From Prunus persica (lineage: Eukaryota > Streptophyta > Magnoliopsida > Rosales > Rosaceae): DNA of 64,000 nt. The position numbers and the translations under genes were made by a program. Below, piece by piece: positions 22,362 to 33,473 of this stretch. The stretch spans positions 8,788,294-8,852,293 of the forward strand of contig NC_034012.1 in the NCBI RefSeq assembly GCF_000346465.2, written 5' to 3'. Under the pieces are notes generated by a model. It made no database searches, was not told the origin of the DNA, and saw only the letters and a program-made list of their open reading frames with translations. The first letter of the stretch is position 1; every line of letters begins with the position of its first letter.

Positions 22362-25300
22362 ATGGCTCTGCTCATCACAAACCAAGGCCAATCCATCTGT
22401 CTGGCCTTTTTCTTGTGCTCATTTTGGCCTTCTGCTCCTCTCAAGCATCTTGTAGTCGCCAGCTTTATGGCGAAGAAAAAAACATGTTCCAGAGGTTTGA
22501 GGAGTGGATGACTAAACATGGACGAGTGTATAAGGATGCACAGGAGAAGGAGCTTCGCTACGACATTTTCAAGTCCAATGTGGAATTTATAGAAGCTTTT
22601 AACAAGAACAAGGACGGAAGGAAGTACACACTAAGCATCAATAAGTTTGCGGATCGCAAGAATGAGGAACTTCGAGCAATGCGTAATGGATACAATGTGA
22701 GGCAGCATCTCTCCAAAGAAGTGATCACCTCCAACTCCATGAAAGTAAGTCCAAATACATTTTTCAAATATGCAAATGTAACCGTGGTGCCACTTTCCTG
22801 GGATTGGACTACAAGTGCTGTAACCCCGGTCAAGGACCAAGGATATGATTGTGGTAACACTAGTAAAAAAAACCCCTTGCGCGACCAAATTTTGCGCGAC
22901 GAAAAACTATTCGTCGCTCAAAGTCACTTTGCGCGACAAAACTCAAAACTTCGTCGCTCAAAGTCTTGCGCGACCAAATTTTGCGCGACGAAAAACAGTT
23001 CGTAGCGCAAAGTCACTTCGCGCGACAAACTTTTGCGCAACGACAATACATCGTCGCTCAAAGTCTTGCGCGACCAAATTTTGCGCGACAACAATACATC
23101 GTCGCTCAAAGTGACTTTGCGCGACGCAACAATGAACTTCGTCGCGCAAAGTCCTTATAAAAATAAAAAATATATATTTTAAAATCTTTGCATGACGTAA
23201 TCCAAACATTTCGTCGCCTAAACTAATTTATTTTTGTTTTTTATTTTGTATGCATAACACTTAAGAAATTAAACAGTATATATATTTATTAAGTAGCTTT
23301 AAATTTATTATTTTAGATCGGATCGGATTTTTGTTAGAAAAATATATTATTGTTGTTCAGATTGGGTTTTTGTTAGAAAATATATATTTTAAATTGACGA
23401 TCGAATTAGTTCATTGTATTCATATAGGGTCAAGGAGTGTAGCTGTAAAAAATCATCAAAATCGGAGTTAAAATAACCGTTAAATCGTGATTTTTCATTA
23501 TAACCGTCGAAAAGTTTTGTCCCATTACTTGATCTCTGAATGTTTATTTTTTCCGATTTTTGGCGTATATGATCTCGAAGTATAAACAAACAAGTTTGAC
23601 GGTTGGATCGTTGAAACTAGTTTTGGTGAATGCATATGCCATCAAAACAATATATTCACTAACAATTAAGAGTTTATTTATACGTTCGTTAAATATAACA
23701 TAAGATTTTGTGGTATCCACTAGTGTAAATATTTTAAATTGAAGATCAAATTCAGTCATTGTATTCATATAGGGTCAAGGAGTGTAGCTGTAAAAAATTA
23801 TCAAAATCGGAGTTAAAATAACAGTTAAATCGTGATTTTTCATTATAACCGTCGAAAAGTTTTGTCCCATTACTTGATCTCTGAATGTTTATTTTTTCCG
23901 ATTTTTGGCGTATATGATCTCGAAGTATAAACAAACAATTTTGACGGTTGGATCGTTGAAACTAGTTTTGGTGAATGCATATGCCATCAAAACAATATAT
24001 TCACTAACAATTAAGAGGTTATTTATACGTTCGTTAGATATAACATAAGATTTTGTGGTATCCACTAGTGTAAATATTTTAAATTGAAGATCAAATTCAG
24101 TCATTGTATTCATATATGGTCAAGGAGTGTAGCTGTAAAAAAAAATCATCAAAATCGGAGTTAAAATAACCGTTAAATCGTAATTTTTCATTTATAACCA
24201 TCGAAAAGTTTTGTCTCGTTACTAGATCTCTGAATGTTTGTTTTTTGTGATTTTTGGGGTATACGATCTTGAAGTATATACAAATAAGTCTGACGGTTGG
24301 ATCGTTGAATGGTGTGTGTATATATATTTATTTATTAAGTAGCTTTAAATTTATTTATTTTGTACGTATAGCACTTAAGAAATTGAATAGTATATATATT
24401 TATTAAGCAGCTTTAACCTTATTTATATTTTAAATTGTAAAATAAAATAATTTTATTTTTATTATTCATAACAATTATTTTTATAAATATTGTGTTACGA
24501 ACCAATTTTTCGTCTCTTAAAAGTTTGCGCAACCAACAATTTGTCGCGCAAAACTCTAAAAATTTGGACGGGTACCAAAAATGGGACGCGGGATTTTAAA
24601 AAAAAATAAAAAAATTTTAGACTTTGCGCGACCAATATTTTTTGTCGCTCAAAACTTTGCGCGACCAATATATATTTTTCGTCTCGCAAAAATTTGGGCG
24701 GGTACCAAAAATCGGACGCGGGAATTTTTTAGACTTTGCGCGACCAGTATGTATTTTTCGTCGCGCAAAAATTTAAAAATTTTGGCGGGTACCAAAAATG
24801 GGAGGCGGGGATTTTTATTTTTTAAAATAATTTTTTTAGACTTTGCGCGACCAATATGTATTTTTCGTCGCGCAAAAATTTAAAAATTTTGGTGGGTACC
24901 AAAAATGGGACGTGGGGATTTTTATTTTTTTAAATAATTTTTTTAGATTTTGCGCGACCAATATTCCTATATTCGTCGCGCAAAAATTTAAAAATTTTGG
25001 CGGGTACCAAAAACAGGACGTGGGGATTTTTATTTTTTTTAAATAATTTTTTTAGACTTTGCGCGACCAATATTCCTATATTCGTCGCGCAAAAATTTAA
25101 AATTTTTGGCGGGTACCAAAAATGGGACGCGGGGATTTTTATTTTTTTTAAATAATTTTTATAGACTTTGCGCGACCAATATTCCTATATTCGTCGCGCA
25201 AAAATTTAAAAATTTTGGCGGGTACCAAAAACGGGACGCGGGGATTTTTATTTTTTTTTAAATAATTTTTTTAGACTTTGCGCGACCAATATTCCTATAT

Positions 25301-27517
25301 TCGTCGCGCAAAAATTTAAAAATTTTGGCGGGTACCAAAAATGGGACGCGGGAATTTTTATTTTTTTTAAATAATTTTTTTAGACTTTGCGCGACCAATA
25401 TGTTTCGTCGCGCAAAACTTTGCGTGACCAATATTCCAATATTTTTCGTCGCCCAAAGTGATACGGTTTTTAAAACCGAAATAACTCATCCACCATTTTC
25501 TCAATGCCTTTCTCTACTCTTACCTCTCCTTTCTCTTTCCCTCTCCCCAAATCCCACCATTTCTCTCACTCACTCCTCTCACTTAATCTCTCATCTCTCT
25601 CTTCACTATCTCTCACTATCTCTCACTCACTCTCTCATCTCTCTCACTCACTCTCTCATCTCTCTATCACTATCTTCTCTAATTCTCTCACACTCACTTC
25701 TCCCTCTCATTCTCATTCACTCTCAATCTTGCCAAAAGGTATATTCTCTCCAAATTTTAAAATTTTTTCATTAATATGTGTTTTTGGAGTTAATTTTGAG
25801 TTTGTGTGGGTTTTGGGGTTGAGTAAAGGGGAAGGATTGGAGTTTGGGTTGGATTTGTGGTATAACAATTTTAGGGGAGATTATGCCTTCTTTTTTTTTT
25901 TGTGGTTATTTGACCATATTTATTTTTTTTGTAGGGAATCATCGAGACTTTGACTGCTAAAGTTGAGGATTAGGAAGCTATCAAAACATATCCTCCGCCA
26001 CTACCACCACAATACGCTTGTATTAGGATTTTATTATTGTACTTTGTTAATTTATGTGTACATTTTGAATATTATATATATATTTATTGGATAATTTAAT
26101 CACTATTTTTCATATGTAATTTTATTTTGAATATGTCAATTTAAATTAAAGTAATTAAAAAAATCATACAATTAATTAAATTTAAAAAGTAAAAATTAAT
26201 ATCAATTTAAATTAAAGTAATTTTAAAAAGAAATCATACAATTAAATTAAATTTAAAAAGTAAAAATTTGAAAAAATTCATATAAATAAATTCATATTAA
26301 AGAAATAATAATAAAAAAAGTCAAAAACCTTGCGCGACAAAATATTTCGTAGCGCAAACTATTAAATTAGTTTATTTTAAATTTAAAAAATTTAAAACAA
26401 AAAATATTTCGTCGCACAAAACTCAAAAAATTTGGGCAGGTACCAAAAATTGGACGCGGGAATTTTTTATTTTTTTAAAATTTTTTTTAGACTTTGCGCG
26501 ACCAATCTTTTTCGTCACGCAAAGTCGCTTTGCGCGACCAATATTGTTTCGTCGCGCAAAGTCACTTTGCGTGACCAATGAAAAAACTTCGTCGCGCAAA
26601 GTCTTTCTTCACGATCTTTGCGCGACGGATTCTGCGCGACGAAGTTGCTGTCGCGCTGAAATTTGTGCGACTACAATGTATTTTGCGAGACGAAATTCTC
26701 TTCGTCGCGCAAAGTGTAAAATGTAGTAGTGTAAGCATGCAAGATTAATCTATATAGTCTAATACTTTCTTGTCGGACAATCTGACAATATAAAATCTTG
26801 AATCATGCATTTAAGCAATTGTTAATGTTAATTTTTTATTATATAAATACATTCTCTATCCAATCGTGGCTTAATTATGAACGTTTGTTGTCTCAATATC
26901 ATGATGCTATAGGGAGTTGTTGGTCGTTCGCAACAGTGGCAGTTGTAGAAGGGCTTAACTCTATTATGACAGGAAACTTAATTTCGCTATCAGAACAAGA
27001 GATTATCGATTGCACAACTAGTTTCGAAGATGATGGCTGCCATGGTGGTTTTGTGGAGAAAGCCTTCGAATACATGATCCAACGCAACATGAGCCTGTCA
27101 ACTGAAGATGGCTACCCTTACAAGGCTGTAGATGGTGGCGTTTGCTTGGATGACTTCAATAATGTTGCCTCCGGTGCCATAACTATAACCGGGTACAAGC
27201 AAGTGCCTCAAAACAACGAAATTGCTTTGTTGCTGGCTGTTGCCAACCAGCCAGTTTCAGTTTATATTGATGCAGAAGCAGAAGAGTTCAAACATTATTC
27301 GGGTGGCGTGTACACTGGACCATGTGGTACAAACTTAACCCATGCTGTTACTATAGTTGGATATGATACTACTGAGGATGATGAGAAGTATTGGCTTATC
27401 AAAAATTCTTGGGGAGAAGAATGGGGGGAGAGTGGATACATGAGGATTCAAAGAGACTTTGATGCCAATGAAGGACTATGTGGTATTGCTATGGGAGCTT
27501 TTTATCCAACCGTATGA
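22362..27517 (+). CDS. Papain-like cysteine protease (copy 2), intron carries a CACTA element; signal-peptide frameshift
   Basis: Exon 1 is 22362-22853 and exon 2 is 26913-27517. Exon 2 is intact and has the full catalytic set: Cys in DCGSCWSFATVAVVEG, His in NLTHAVTIVGYD, and Asn in WLIKNSWGEEWGESGY, ending GAFYPTV. Exon 1 carries the I29 prodomain with the ERFNIN helix (EKELRYDIFKSNVEFIE) and the oxyanion Gln (VKDQGYDC). A run of T in the signal-peptide codons is one base shorter than in copy 1, so the ATG at 22362 leads into the wrong frame. An in-frame ATG at 22301 exists, but it lies only 18 bases past the TATA box and is probably not transcribed. The intron is 4059 bases, of which 3877 are transposon plus target duplication. 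Either a recently damaged gene or one rescued by an upstream start. Family: senescence or stress type C1A protease. Confidence 0.75.
23388..24305. repeat. 345-bp tandem repeat within the CACTA element
   Basis: Two full copies and a partial third, with an exact 345-base offset (marker GTATTCATATAGGGTCAAGG at 23416, 23761 and, with one change, 24106). Sequence identity between the first two is very high. The third decays near 24300. No coding content. Confidence 0.9.
24500..25460. repeat. About 110-bp tandem array of hairpin units within the CACTA element
   Basis: Eight units marked by GGGTACCAAAAA (24570 to 25331), plus a ninth at about 26436. Each unit carries ACTTTGCGCGACCAATATTC followed by GTCGCGCAAAA, a perfect 10-bp inverted repeat around an AT-rich loop. 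Spacing is roughly 107-113 bases in the regular part. Confidence 0.88.
25496..25740. repeat. Pyrimidine-rich (CT-type) segment in the CACTA element
   Basis: About 240 bases of imperfect CTCTCACTCACT and TCTCATCTC repeats, followed by more ordinary AT-rich DNA to about 26060. It resembles a plant 5' leader followed by an intron, so it may be captured host sequence. No protein similarity was recognised. Confidence 0.6.
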
Positions 27518-28009
27518 CTTATCAAATGAAAGAAGCAGCTAGGAGCTGCAAATTCATACATGGTCATGAGATCTTAGAGCTATAACTTAGTATGATTAAG
27601 CTTATTTATTCTTTATGTTTCTTGTTAGTTGTAAAGTTTTGTCGTTTTATTAATGAATAATGATAGCTTTCCATTACATATTTACTGATAGCTAGCTTGA
27701 TTTCCCAATTCAACACAACTTGTTTTTTCTTTTTTAATTGGGTTGGGCTAATTTAACCTAGCTAGGTTCGTTAAAACTTAAAAGCAGAAACTGAAGAGAA
27801 GGTGGCTTGAATTACCAACCCCATCAGGCCCAAAATAATAACCTAAACTAGCCAACATAATTAAACTACGTACGAAGACACAAACTTGGCCGAAGAAGCA
27901 AAGTAAAACTATACAAATCCTAATTAGCAGAGAAGTTTCCCAAAAACCGATCAAGCCTCCGTATACATAGATTGTCTTCCAATTCAGATCAGGGTGCTAA
28001 AACGTAGCT
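27518..28009. other. 3' UTR and flank of protease copy 2
   Basis: Contains the family 3' UTR (CTTAGTATGATTAAGCTTAT, TTAATGAATAATGATAGCTT) and then the flank that is also found, after a deletion, at 18028-18280. Confidence 0.65.
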
Positions 28010-28122
28010 CAACCAACTTCAATTGTCTTGTCGTGCAACAATTCTTGATAAATGGTTGATGCATCTTGATCTCATAGGAGATTCAAAATGCCTACATCTT
28101 AAATATCTCAACCAGGAGTATG

Positions 28123-28157
<35 letters not shown>

Positions 28158-28283
28158 CCTGTTGCGTGAGAGCCCGAGAATTACAACAAGCAATCTTCAT
28201 GAATTGCTCTTCAATTTCAAAAAACACACTTTCCCATGGAACCCGGTGGTGTTTATTTTGTGAGATCAAATTCCGAGTCTTAG
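28010..28283 (-). pseudogene. Copied fragment of the SH2-domain protein gene (exon 9 and flanks)
   Basis: Matches 36905-37200 of the SH2 gene, on the same strand, including intron sequence, a GA microsatellite (28126-28155) and most of exon 9. The minus strand reads WNLI-like sequence as SQNKH, then VPWESV-FEIEEQFMKIA and NSRALTQQ, with small frame-changing insertions. It breaks off at 28283, directly beside an AGCCGCGCGGCT palindrome. Confidence 0.85.
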
Positions 28284-28354
28284 TATAGCCGCGCGGCTAT
28301 GTGGTTTATAAAAAAAAATTCTAAAAAAATTCTAAAAAAAAACCCTTCTATTTG

Positions 28355-29095
28355 CATTATTTTATACCGGTAAGTTAATGTAAAATGCCTATATATCTGA
28401 GAACACAACATCCTTCCTGTCATTTATTGAGTAAATACTTTATTTTTCTAAAAATACCATATCTTACCGGTAAGTTACAATGTAAAATGCCTATATATTT
28501 GATAACGCAACATCCTACCCATAATTTATTGAGTAAATAGCGTATTTTCTAAAAACATCATATCTTACCGGTAAGTTATAGTGTAAAATGCCTATACATG
28601 GGAGAACGCAACATCTTATCCCTAATTTATTGAGTGAATTGCCTAATTTTTTGAAAACACCATATCTTACCAGAAAGCTATAGTGTAAAATGCCTATATA
28701 TCTAAGAAAAAGACAACTTAACCGTAATTTATTGAGTTAATAGCCTATTTTTCTAAAAACACTAAATCTTACCGGAAAGTTATTGTGTAAAATGCATATA
28801 TATCTGAGAACGCAACATCTAAAATGCCTATATATCTGAGAACGCAACATCATACTCGTAATTTATTGAGTAAATAGCCTATTTTTCTAAAAACACCATA
28901 TCTAATCGGTAAGGTATAGTATAAAATGCCTATTTATCTGAGAACGCAACATCTTACCCATAATGTATTGAGTGAATTGACTATTTTTCTGAAAACACCA
29001 TATCTTACCAGTAAGTTATAGTCTAAAGCGCCTATATATCTGAGAATGCAACATCTTACGCGTAATTTATTGAGCGAATTGCCTATTTTTTTGAA
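28355..29095. repeat. About 102-bp tandem array carrying TTACCGGTAAGTTATAG (array B)
   Basis: About seven to eight units, each with TGTAAAATGCCTATATATCT, GAGAACGCAACATCTTAC, AATTTATTGAGT, GCCTATTTTTCT and ATCTTACCGGTAAGTTATAG. One unit near 28800 is truncated. The core palindrome is the same as in array A but the rest of the unit differs. Confidence 0.88.
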
Positions 29096-29619
29096 AACAC
29101 AAACGCTGTCGCCAAGGGTGAGAGGCATGCATAGCAAGAGAGGAAACGATATTTTTGAAAAAGAAATTTTGAAGAAATTTTGAAAAAATGTAAATACTAA
29201 AAATATAAGGAGATGTCATTGGAATTCCTTTTATATAAAAAAAATAGAATAATGGAAAATTGATTACAGATGCAATCTAATGGCTAGGAATTCATGCAAT
29301 AATTTTTTACGCTTTTGTTACAGATCCTTCAAATTTACGTTAAAGAGTTTTTAATTTATTTTATTTTATCAAATACGTTAAAGAGTTGGACCAAAATGGG
29401 ATAGGACAACAAATTGGCCTTGACGAAGGATTACCATTAAATTTGTATATTTCCCTTTAAAGTAAGGATCTAAAATTAAATAAAAAGATTGTACTCAGGT
29501 TTTGAAATTGTATATATTTTATGTTTTTGATATTAAAAAGATTAAGGCTTTGTATTGAAGGACTTTATTGTTAATTCCAAATTCTCTACTCTTATTTGGC
29601 GAACAACCAAAAAACAAAA

Positions 29620-29651
<32 letters not shown>

Positions 29652-30279
29652 GGGGTGTCTCTAAGATAAAGGAAAAAAAATCTATCAATATGCGGAGTGT
29701 GTGTTCGAGAGGCTTTTATTTTTATTGTCGACACGAGTTTCCCACGTCGAAAATGTTAAGCCTTGGTTAAATTCATTACAAATTAGTTTTGGGCTGGATA
29801 TTGTAATTCTTTTATACTCACTTTTCTTGTCATCCTTTGGTGCTTCGTGAATTGAAATAGTATATTATGCATAAGGAAATTCTTAATTGAATACACCCCC
29901 CTTAAAATGTGTTTTCGACAGGTTGAAAATTTTGATTAAGTCCGTTTTTCAGGGGAGACACTGCCAAAATTTCGGTAGAAGTCTCGGCCCTCTTTTCCTT
30001 TGTTTTAGGGGAAGAGGACGTTTGAAATTAGTAAGTGCGATCGGTATCGGTTGGATGTCAGAAATACCACAAGTTCCGTCACGGATTCCGACGAATTCGG
30101 GTCCGGTCATTTTATTTGTATTGTTATAGCTTGGTTTTTTCAAGCTTTATCTTCTTCTTTTTTAATTATTCTAAGTTTGCAATCTTAGTTGGGATGCATA
30201 TGTCAGAGTTTCTTCGATTTTGCGTGATTTTTAGTGAAGGCGCATCAGATTGTCTTAATTTTGATGTTTGGTAAAATAT

Positions 30280-30582
30280 TGGCTTTTCACTTGATAACTT
30301 ACTGGTAAGTTATAGGCTTTTCACTCCATCAATCACTTGACGGTTAAATATTGGCTTTTCAGGCTATAACTTACCTGTAAGTTATAGGCTTTTCACTCCA
30401 TCACTTTTAAGACGGTTAACTATTGGCTTTTCACGCTATAACTTACCAGTAAGTTATAGGCTTTTCATTCCATCACTTACATGACGGTTATATATCGGCT
30501 TTTACACTATAACTTACCGGTAAGTTATTGGCTTTTCACTCCATCACTTACATGACGGTTGGATGTTGACTTTTCACTCCAG
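30280..30582. repeat. Palindrome array A, second copy
   Basis: Same TTGGCTTTTCAC / palindrome / CACTCCATCACTTACATGAC organisation as at 19600-19900. All units here run in one direction, and several palindromes have a single-base change (CTGG, CCTG or CAGT in place of CCGG), so the two copies have diverged in array structure. Confidence 0.85.
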
Positions 30583-30907
<325 letters not shown>

Positions 30908-31502
30908 GAGATTCCTTGCGCCTAGGAAAGACTTTGTGTTTATTTCTGTATCTTGGTTTATTGGTTTTAGGCAGCACTGGACTTTCTTCATGGGAAAACG
31001 GCATTACTGCTCTTGTACGTTTTGATCCTGTTTAGAGTTTTGGGATTTTATGGTAGTTTTGTGGTTTTTCCATTTGAAGCATGAATCTGTAATATTTGTC
31101 CACATACAACAATGTAGCAGGAATAGTCTCATGACTTTGATATCTAATATCTACTTTAATCTAGGATTTCCGACTACATCTTCCTCTGGGAGCCTTACAA
31201 GTTACAGAATCTTCGCTTTAATCAATTGTGATTCATTCAATCCAAGTCTGGCCACGGGAATTGTAAGGGGTTGTTTAATCAATTGGCAAATTTCAGTTGT
31301 TAGTCCAGTTTAGTTTGTAATTCACATCTTCCCTCCTTTCTCATCTCCCCGAGATGCCGATTGCTGAGTAAAAAAGTGGAAGAAAATAACACATACAGTT
31401 TTTGTAACTATCTTGTAATACTTGTGCTTAGTTGGTGTTGTTGTATATTTGTTTCAAAAGGATTTATTGGAGTAGTTTCCTTTTCCAGGATACAACAATA
31501 TG

Positions 31503-31920
31503 TACTGCTTATTATCCAACCACATGAGATATCAAAGTGCCTCAAAATACATGATCCTACACAATAGGACCCTAGCAACTGAGGATGGCTACCCTTACAA
31601 GGCTGTAGATAATGGCATTTGCATGGCTGACTGGAATGCTTCTACCGGTGCTATAACTGTAACTGGATACGAGCAAGTGCCTCAAAACAACGAAAGGGCT
31701 CTATTGAGGGCTGTTGCGAACCAGCCAGTTTCAGTTTATATTGATGCAGAAGCAGAAGAATTCAAATATTATTCTGGTGGTTTGTACAAACTTAACTCAT
31801 GCTGTTACTATGTCGGATATAATACTACTCAGGATGATGGGACTAAGTATTGGCTAGTCAAAAATTCTTGAGGGACATTGATGCTCAAGAAGGACTATGT
31901 TAGCTTATTAGATATCAAAG
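31503..31920 (+). pseudogene. Cysteine protease exon 2 remnant (chimeric)
   Basis: The first 25 bases are a C-terminal scrap (AYYPTT then stop). They are followed at once by an exon 2 interior piece: ATEDGYPYKAVDNGICMADW, then TGAITVTGYEQVPQNNERAL, AVANQPVSVYIDAEAEEF, YYSGG. The catalytic-His block is damaged by a deletion (LNSCCYYVGY), and NSW of the Asn motif is NS-stop, with about 45 bases then missing. The fragment ends with family 3' UTR (to about 32060). The mechanism looks like repeated unequal exchange or end-joining. Confidence 0.85.
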
Positions 31921-32487
31921 CAGCTGCTAATTCATGATCATGAGATGCTTGGAGCAATAGCTTAGTATGATTAAGTTTATTTTTATTCTTTTAATTTGTT
32001 TCTTGTTGATTGTAAAGTGCTTGTTTTTATCAATGAATAATGATTGCTTTCCATTACACATGTGTTGATACTATATGATAGGGTCTATTACGATTAGTTT
32101 ACAAACACTAGGTCACAGGGTTGAAATTGTAAAAGACCTGACAATGCTAGCTAACTGTTGTTTGAAACGCTCTTGTGGTTTTCTCCTTGGGCAACTTTGT
32201 CTTATACAAAGCAGTACTGAATATTCATGTCTTTAAGTAGTGTATATGTTCTATTATTTTGTTCGTATATACAACTTATGAAATTCTTCGCCATATAAAT
32301 AGTTAATACACGAAAGTACTCCAATAAATCCTTTTGTGTATTAAATTTGGAACCTTTTTGACTAAGCCTGTAGATAAACAAATGCACTAAGCAAGCTACA
32401 CATATATCTACTTATAGTGTTGTATTAAGAGCAGAGAAATTACAAAAAGAGGAATTAATTGTCCTCTTACGGTGCAACAAAATTGGA

Positions 32488-33372
32488 TTAACCCTCGATA
32501 TCGCTCATAAGGTAATCCTCGAAAAGCCTAAGTTGATCTTCAATACTCGTGCCCTGCTGACCGTACTGTGCAAGCAAAGCGGGATTAACCATGGTGTCCT
32601 GTTCACCCTCGACATCGTTCATAAGGAAATCCTCGAGAACCCTAAGTTGATCTTCAGTACTTGTGCCAATCATGTCCTGCTGATCGTACTGTGCAAGCAA
32701 ACTTGGATTAACCATGGTGTCATGTTCACCCTCGACATCGTTCATAAGGTAATCTTCCAAAAAAAGTTGATCTTCAGTACTTGCGTCAATATGTTGCTGC
32801 TGATCATCATGCACATACTGGGCCTGGATTTCTCCACTGGAAGGCAGGTCAACTTCATGATTTTGTCGTTCTTCTAATTTGCTTTTGCCCGATGTTTCTT
32901 TCTTTCTAACAAGACAAAGAACAATTGTCTCTTTGTTTCGCACCCGCACGAGAGATTCATCAAGCTGGAACTCAAGCATGATCCAACGGTCATCATGGGG
33001 CGAGCCAGGGTTCATGTACCGAAATCGTTTTCTGATGCCAATATCATTCCCACAAGCACGTATTTTCTTGCCGGAGTCTTCTCCTTTCCACACTCCGGTA
33101 CCCGTGACACCAACTGTTCGGCAAAACCGCGAGCCGTTCGGAGTCTTCTTCTTGAGTGTGGTGAAGACGTAGATGTCTTCTTGATCATCTGGTGATGAGT
33201 GGTGGAAATCTCTCCATATCTCCCATGGTTCTTTTGTACCGTAGAGATCGCAGTCAGGAACAACACCTTTAGGATAGTCGTTTCCATTCACTCTGGGGAG
33301 AAGGTAGTGAAGAAGTAGTTCTTCTTCTGAAGGCGTGAACCTGTACCCAACTGGAACTTGATAGCCACCCAT
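32488..33372 (-). CDS. NAC-domain transcription factor (copy 2, intronless)
   Basis: 294 aa in one exon from ATG 33372, differing from copy 1 at only a few positions by eye. The NAC subdomains are all present (VPVGYRFTPSEEELLLHYLL, DCDLYGTKEPWEIW, TLKKKTPNGSRFCRTVG, GTGVWKGEDSG, GIRKRFRYMNPGSPHDDRWI). The C-terminus has the same three tandem repeats (MNDVEGE, then TMVNP-LLAQY), ending FEDYLMSDIEG. The frame is open throughout, and the promoter with its TATA box is conserved, so both copies are likely functional. Probable start of lineage: the NAC stub at 20.8 kb shares this copy's residues. The gene sits next to protease remnants, as copy 1 does, so protease and NAC genes were duplicated as a pair. 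Confidence 0.92.
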   Translation of the reverse strand: MGGYQVPVGYRFTPSEEELLLHYLLPRVNGNDYPKGVVPDCDLYGTKEPWEIWRDFHHSSPDDQEDIYVFTTLKKKTPNGSRFCRTVGVTGTGVWKGEDSGKKIRACGNDIGIRKRFRYMNPGSPHDDRWIMLEFQLDESLVRVRNKETIVLCLVRKKETSGKSKLEERQNHEVDLPSSGEIQAQYVHDDQQQHIDASTEDQLFLEDYLMNDVEGEHDTMVNPSLLAQYDQQDMIGTSTEDQLRVLEDFLMNDVEGEQDTMVNPALLAQYGQQGTSIEDQLRLFEDYLMSDIEG

Positions 33373-33464
33373 ACTTAATTCTTAACTAGGGTTTCTAATT
33401 AATGATGCGCAGTAAGAGAGAAACCAAAGGCTGCAAGTGAGAGAGCAACTAATTATTTGGGGTG

Positions 33465-33473
33465 TATTTATAG
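33465..33473 (-). promoter_or_regulatory. TATA box of NAC copy 2
   Basis: CTATAAATA on the minus strand, 93 bases upstream of the ATG, in the same context as in NAC copy 1. Confidence 0.65.

Larger units (their letters stand above)
22858..26731. mobile_element. Non-autonomous CACTA (En/Spm-type) DNA transposon, 3874 bp
   Basis: Starts CACTAGTAAAAAAAACCCC and ends TGTAAAATGTAGTAGTG, whose complement starts CACTACTACATTTTACAC. The target duplication is TAA (22855-22857 and 26732-26734). The empty site is visible in protease copy 1, where GTAAGCATGC is uninterrupted. The subterminal regions are dense in TTTGCGCGAC and GTCGCGCAAA in both orientations (about fifty matches by eye over the element), as expected for transposase-binding repeats. 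No TNP2-type or TNPA-type reading frame was found. The interior holds a 345-bp tandem array, a roughly 110-bp hairpin array and a pyrimidine-rich segment. Mobilisation would need an autonomous relative. Confidence 0.93.

Noticed and set aside
22845..23210. Several overlapping open frames with Arg/Ala/Cys-rich repeats
   Set aside because: They are translations of the CACTA subterminal GCGCGAC repeats in all frames. There is no family similarity.
23388..25460. Direct repeats suggesting a CRISPR array
   Set aside because: The context is a plant transposon. The units are whole-unit tandem repeats without unique spacers.
25325..25953. Ser/Leu/His-rich open frames of about 149 codons
   Set aside because: They are produced by the CT-rich low-complexity tract in the CACTA element. 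Composition explains the openness.
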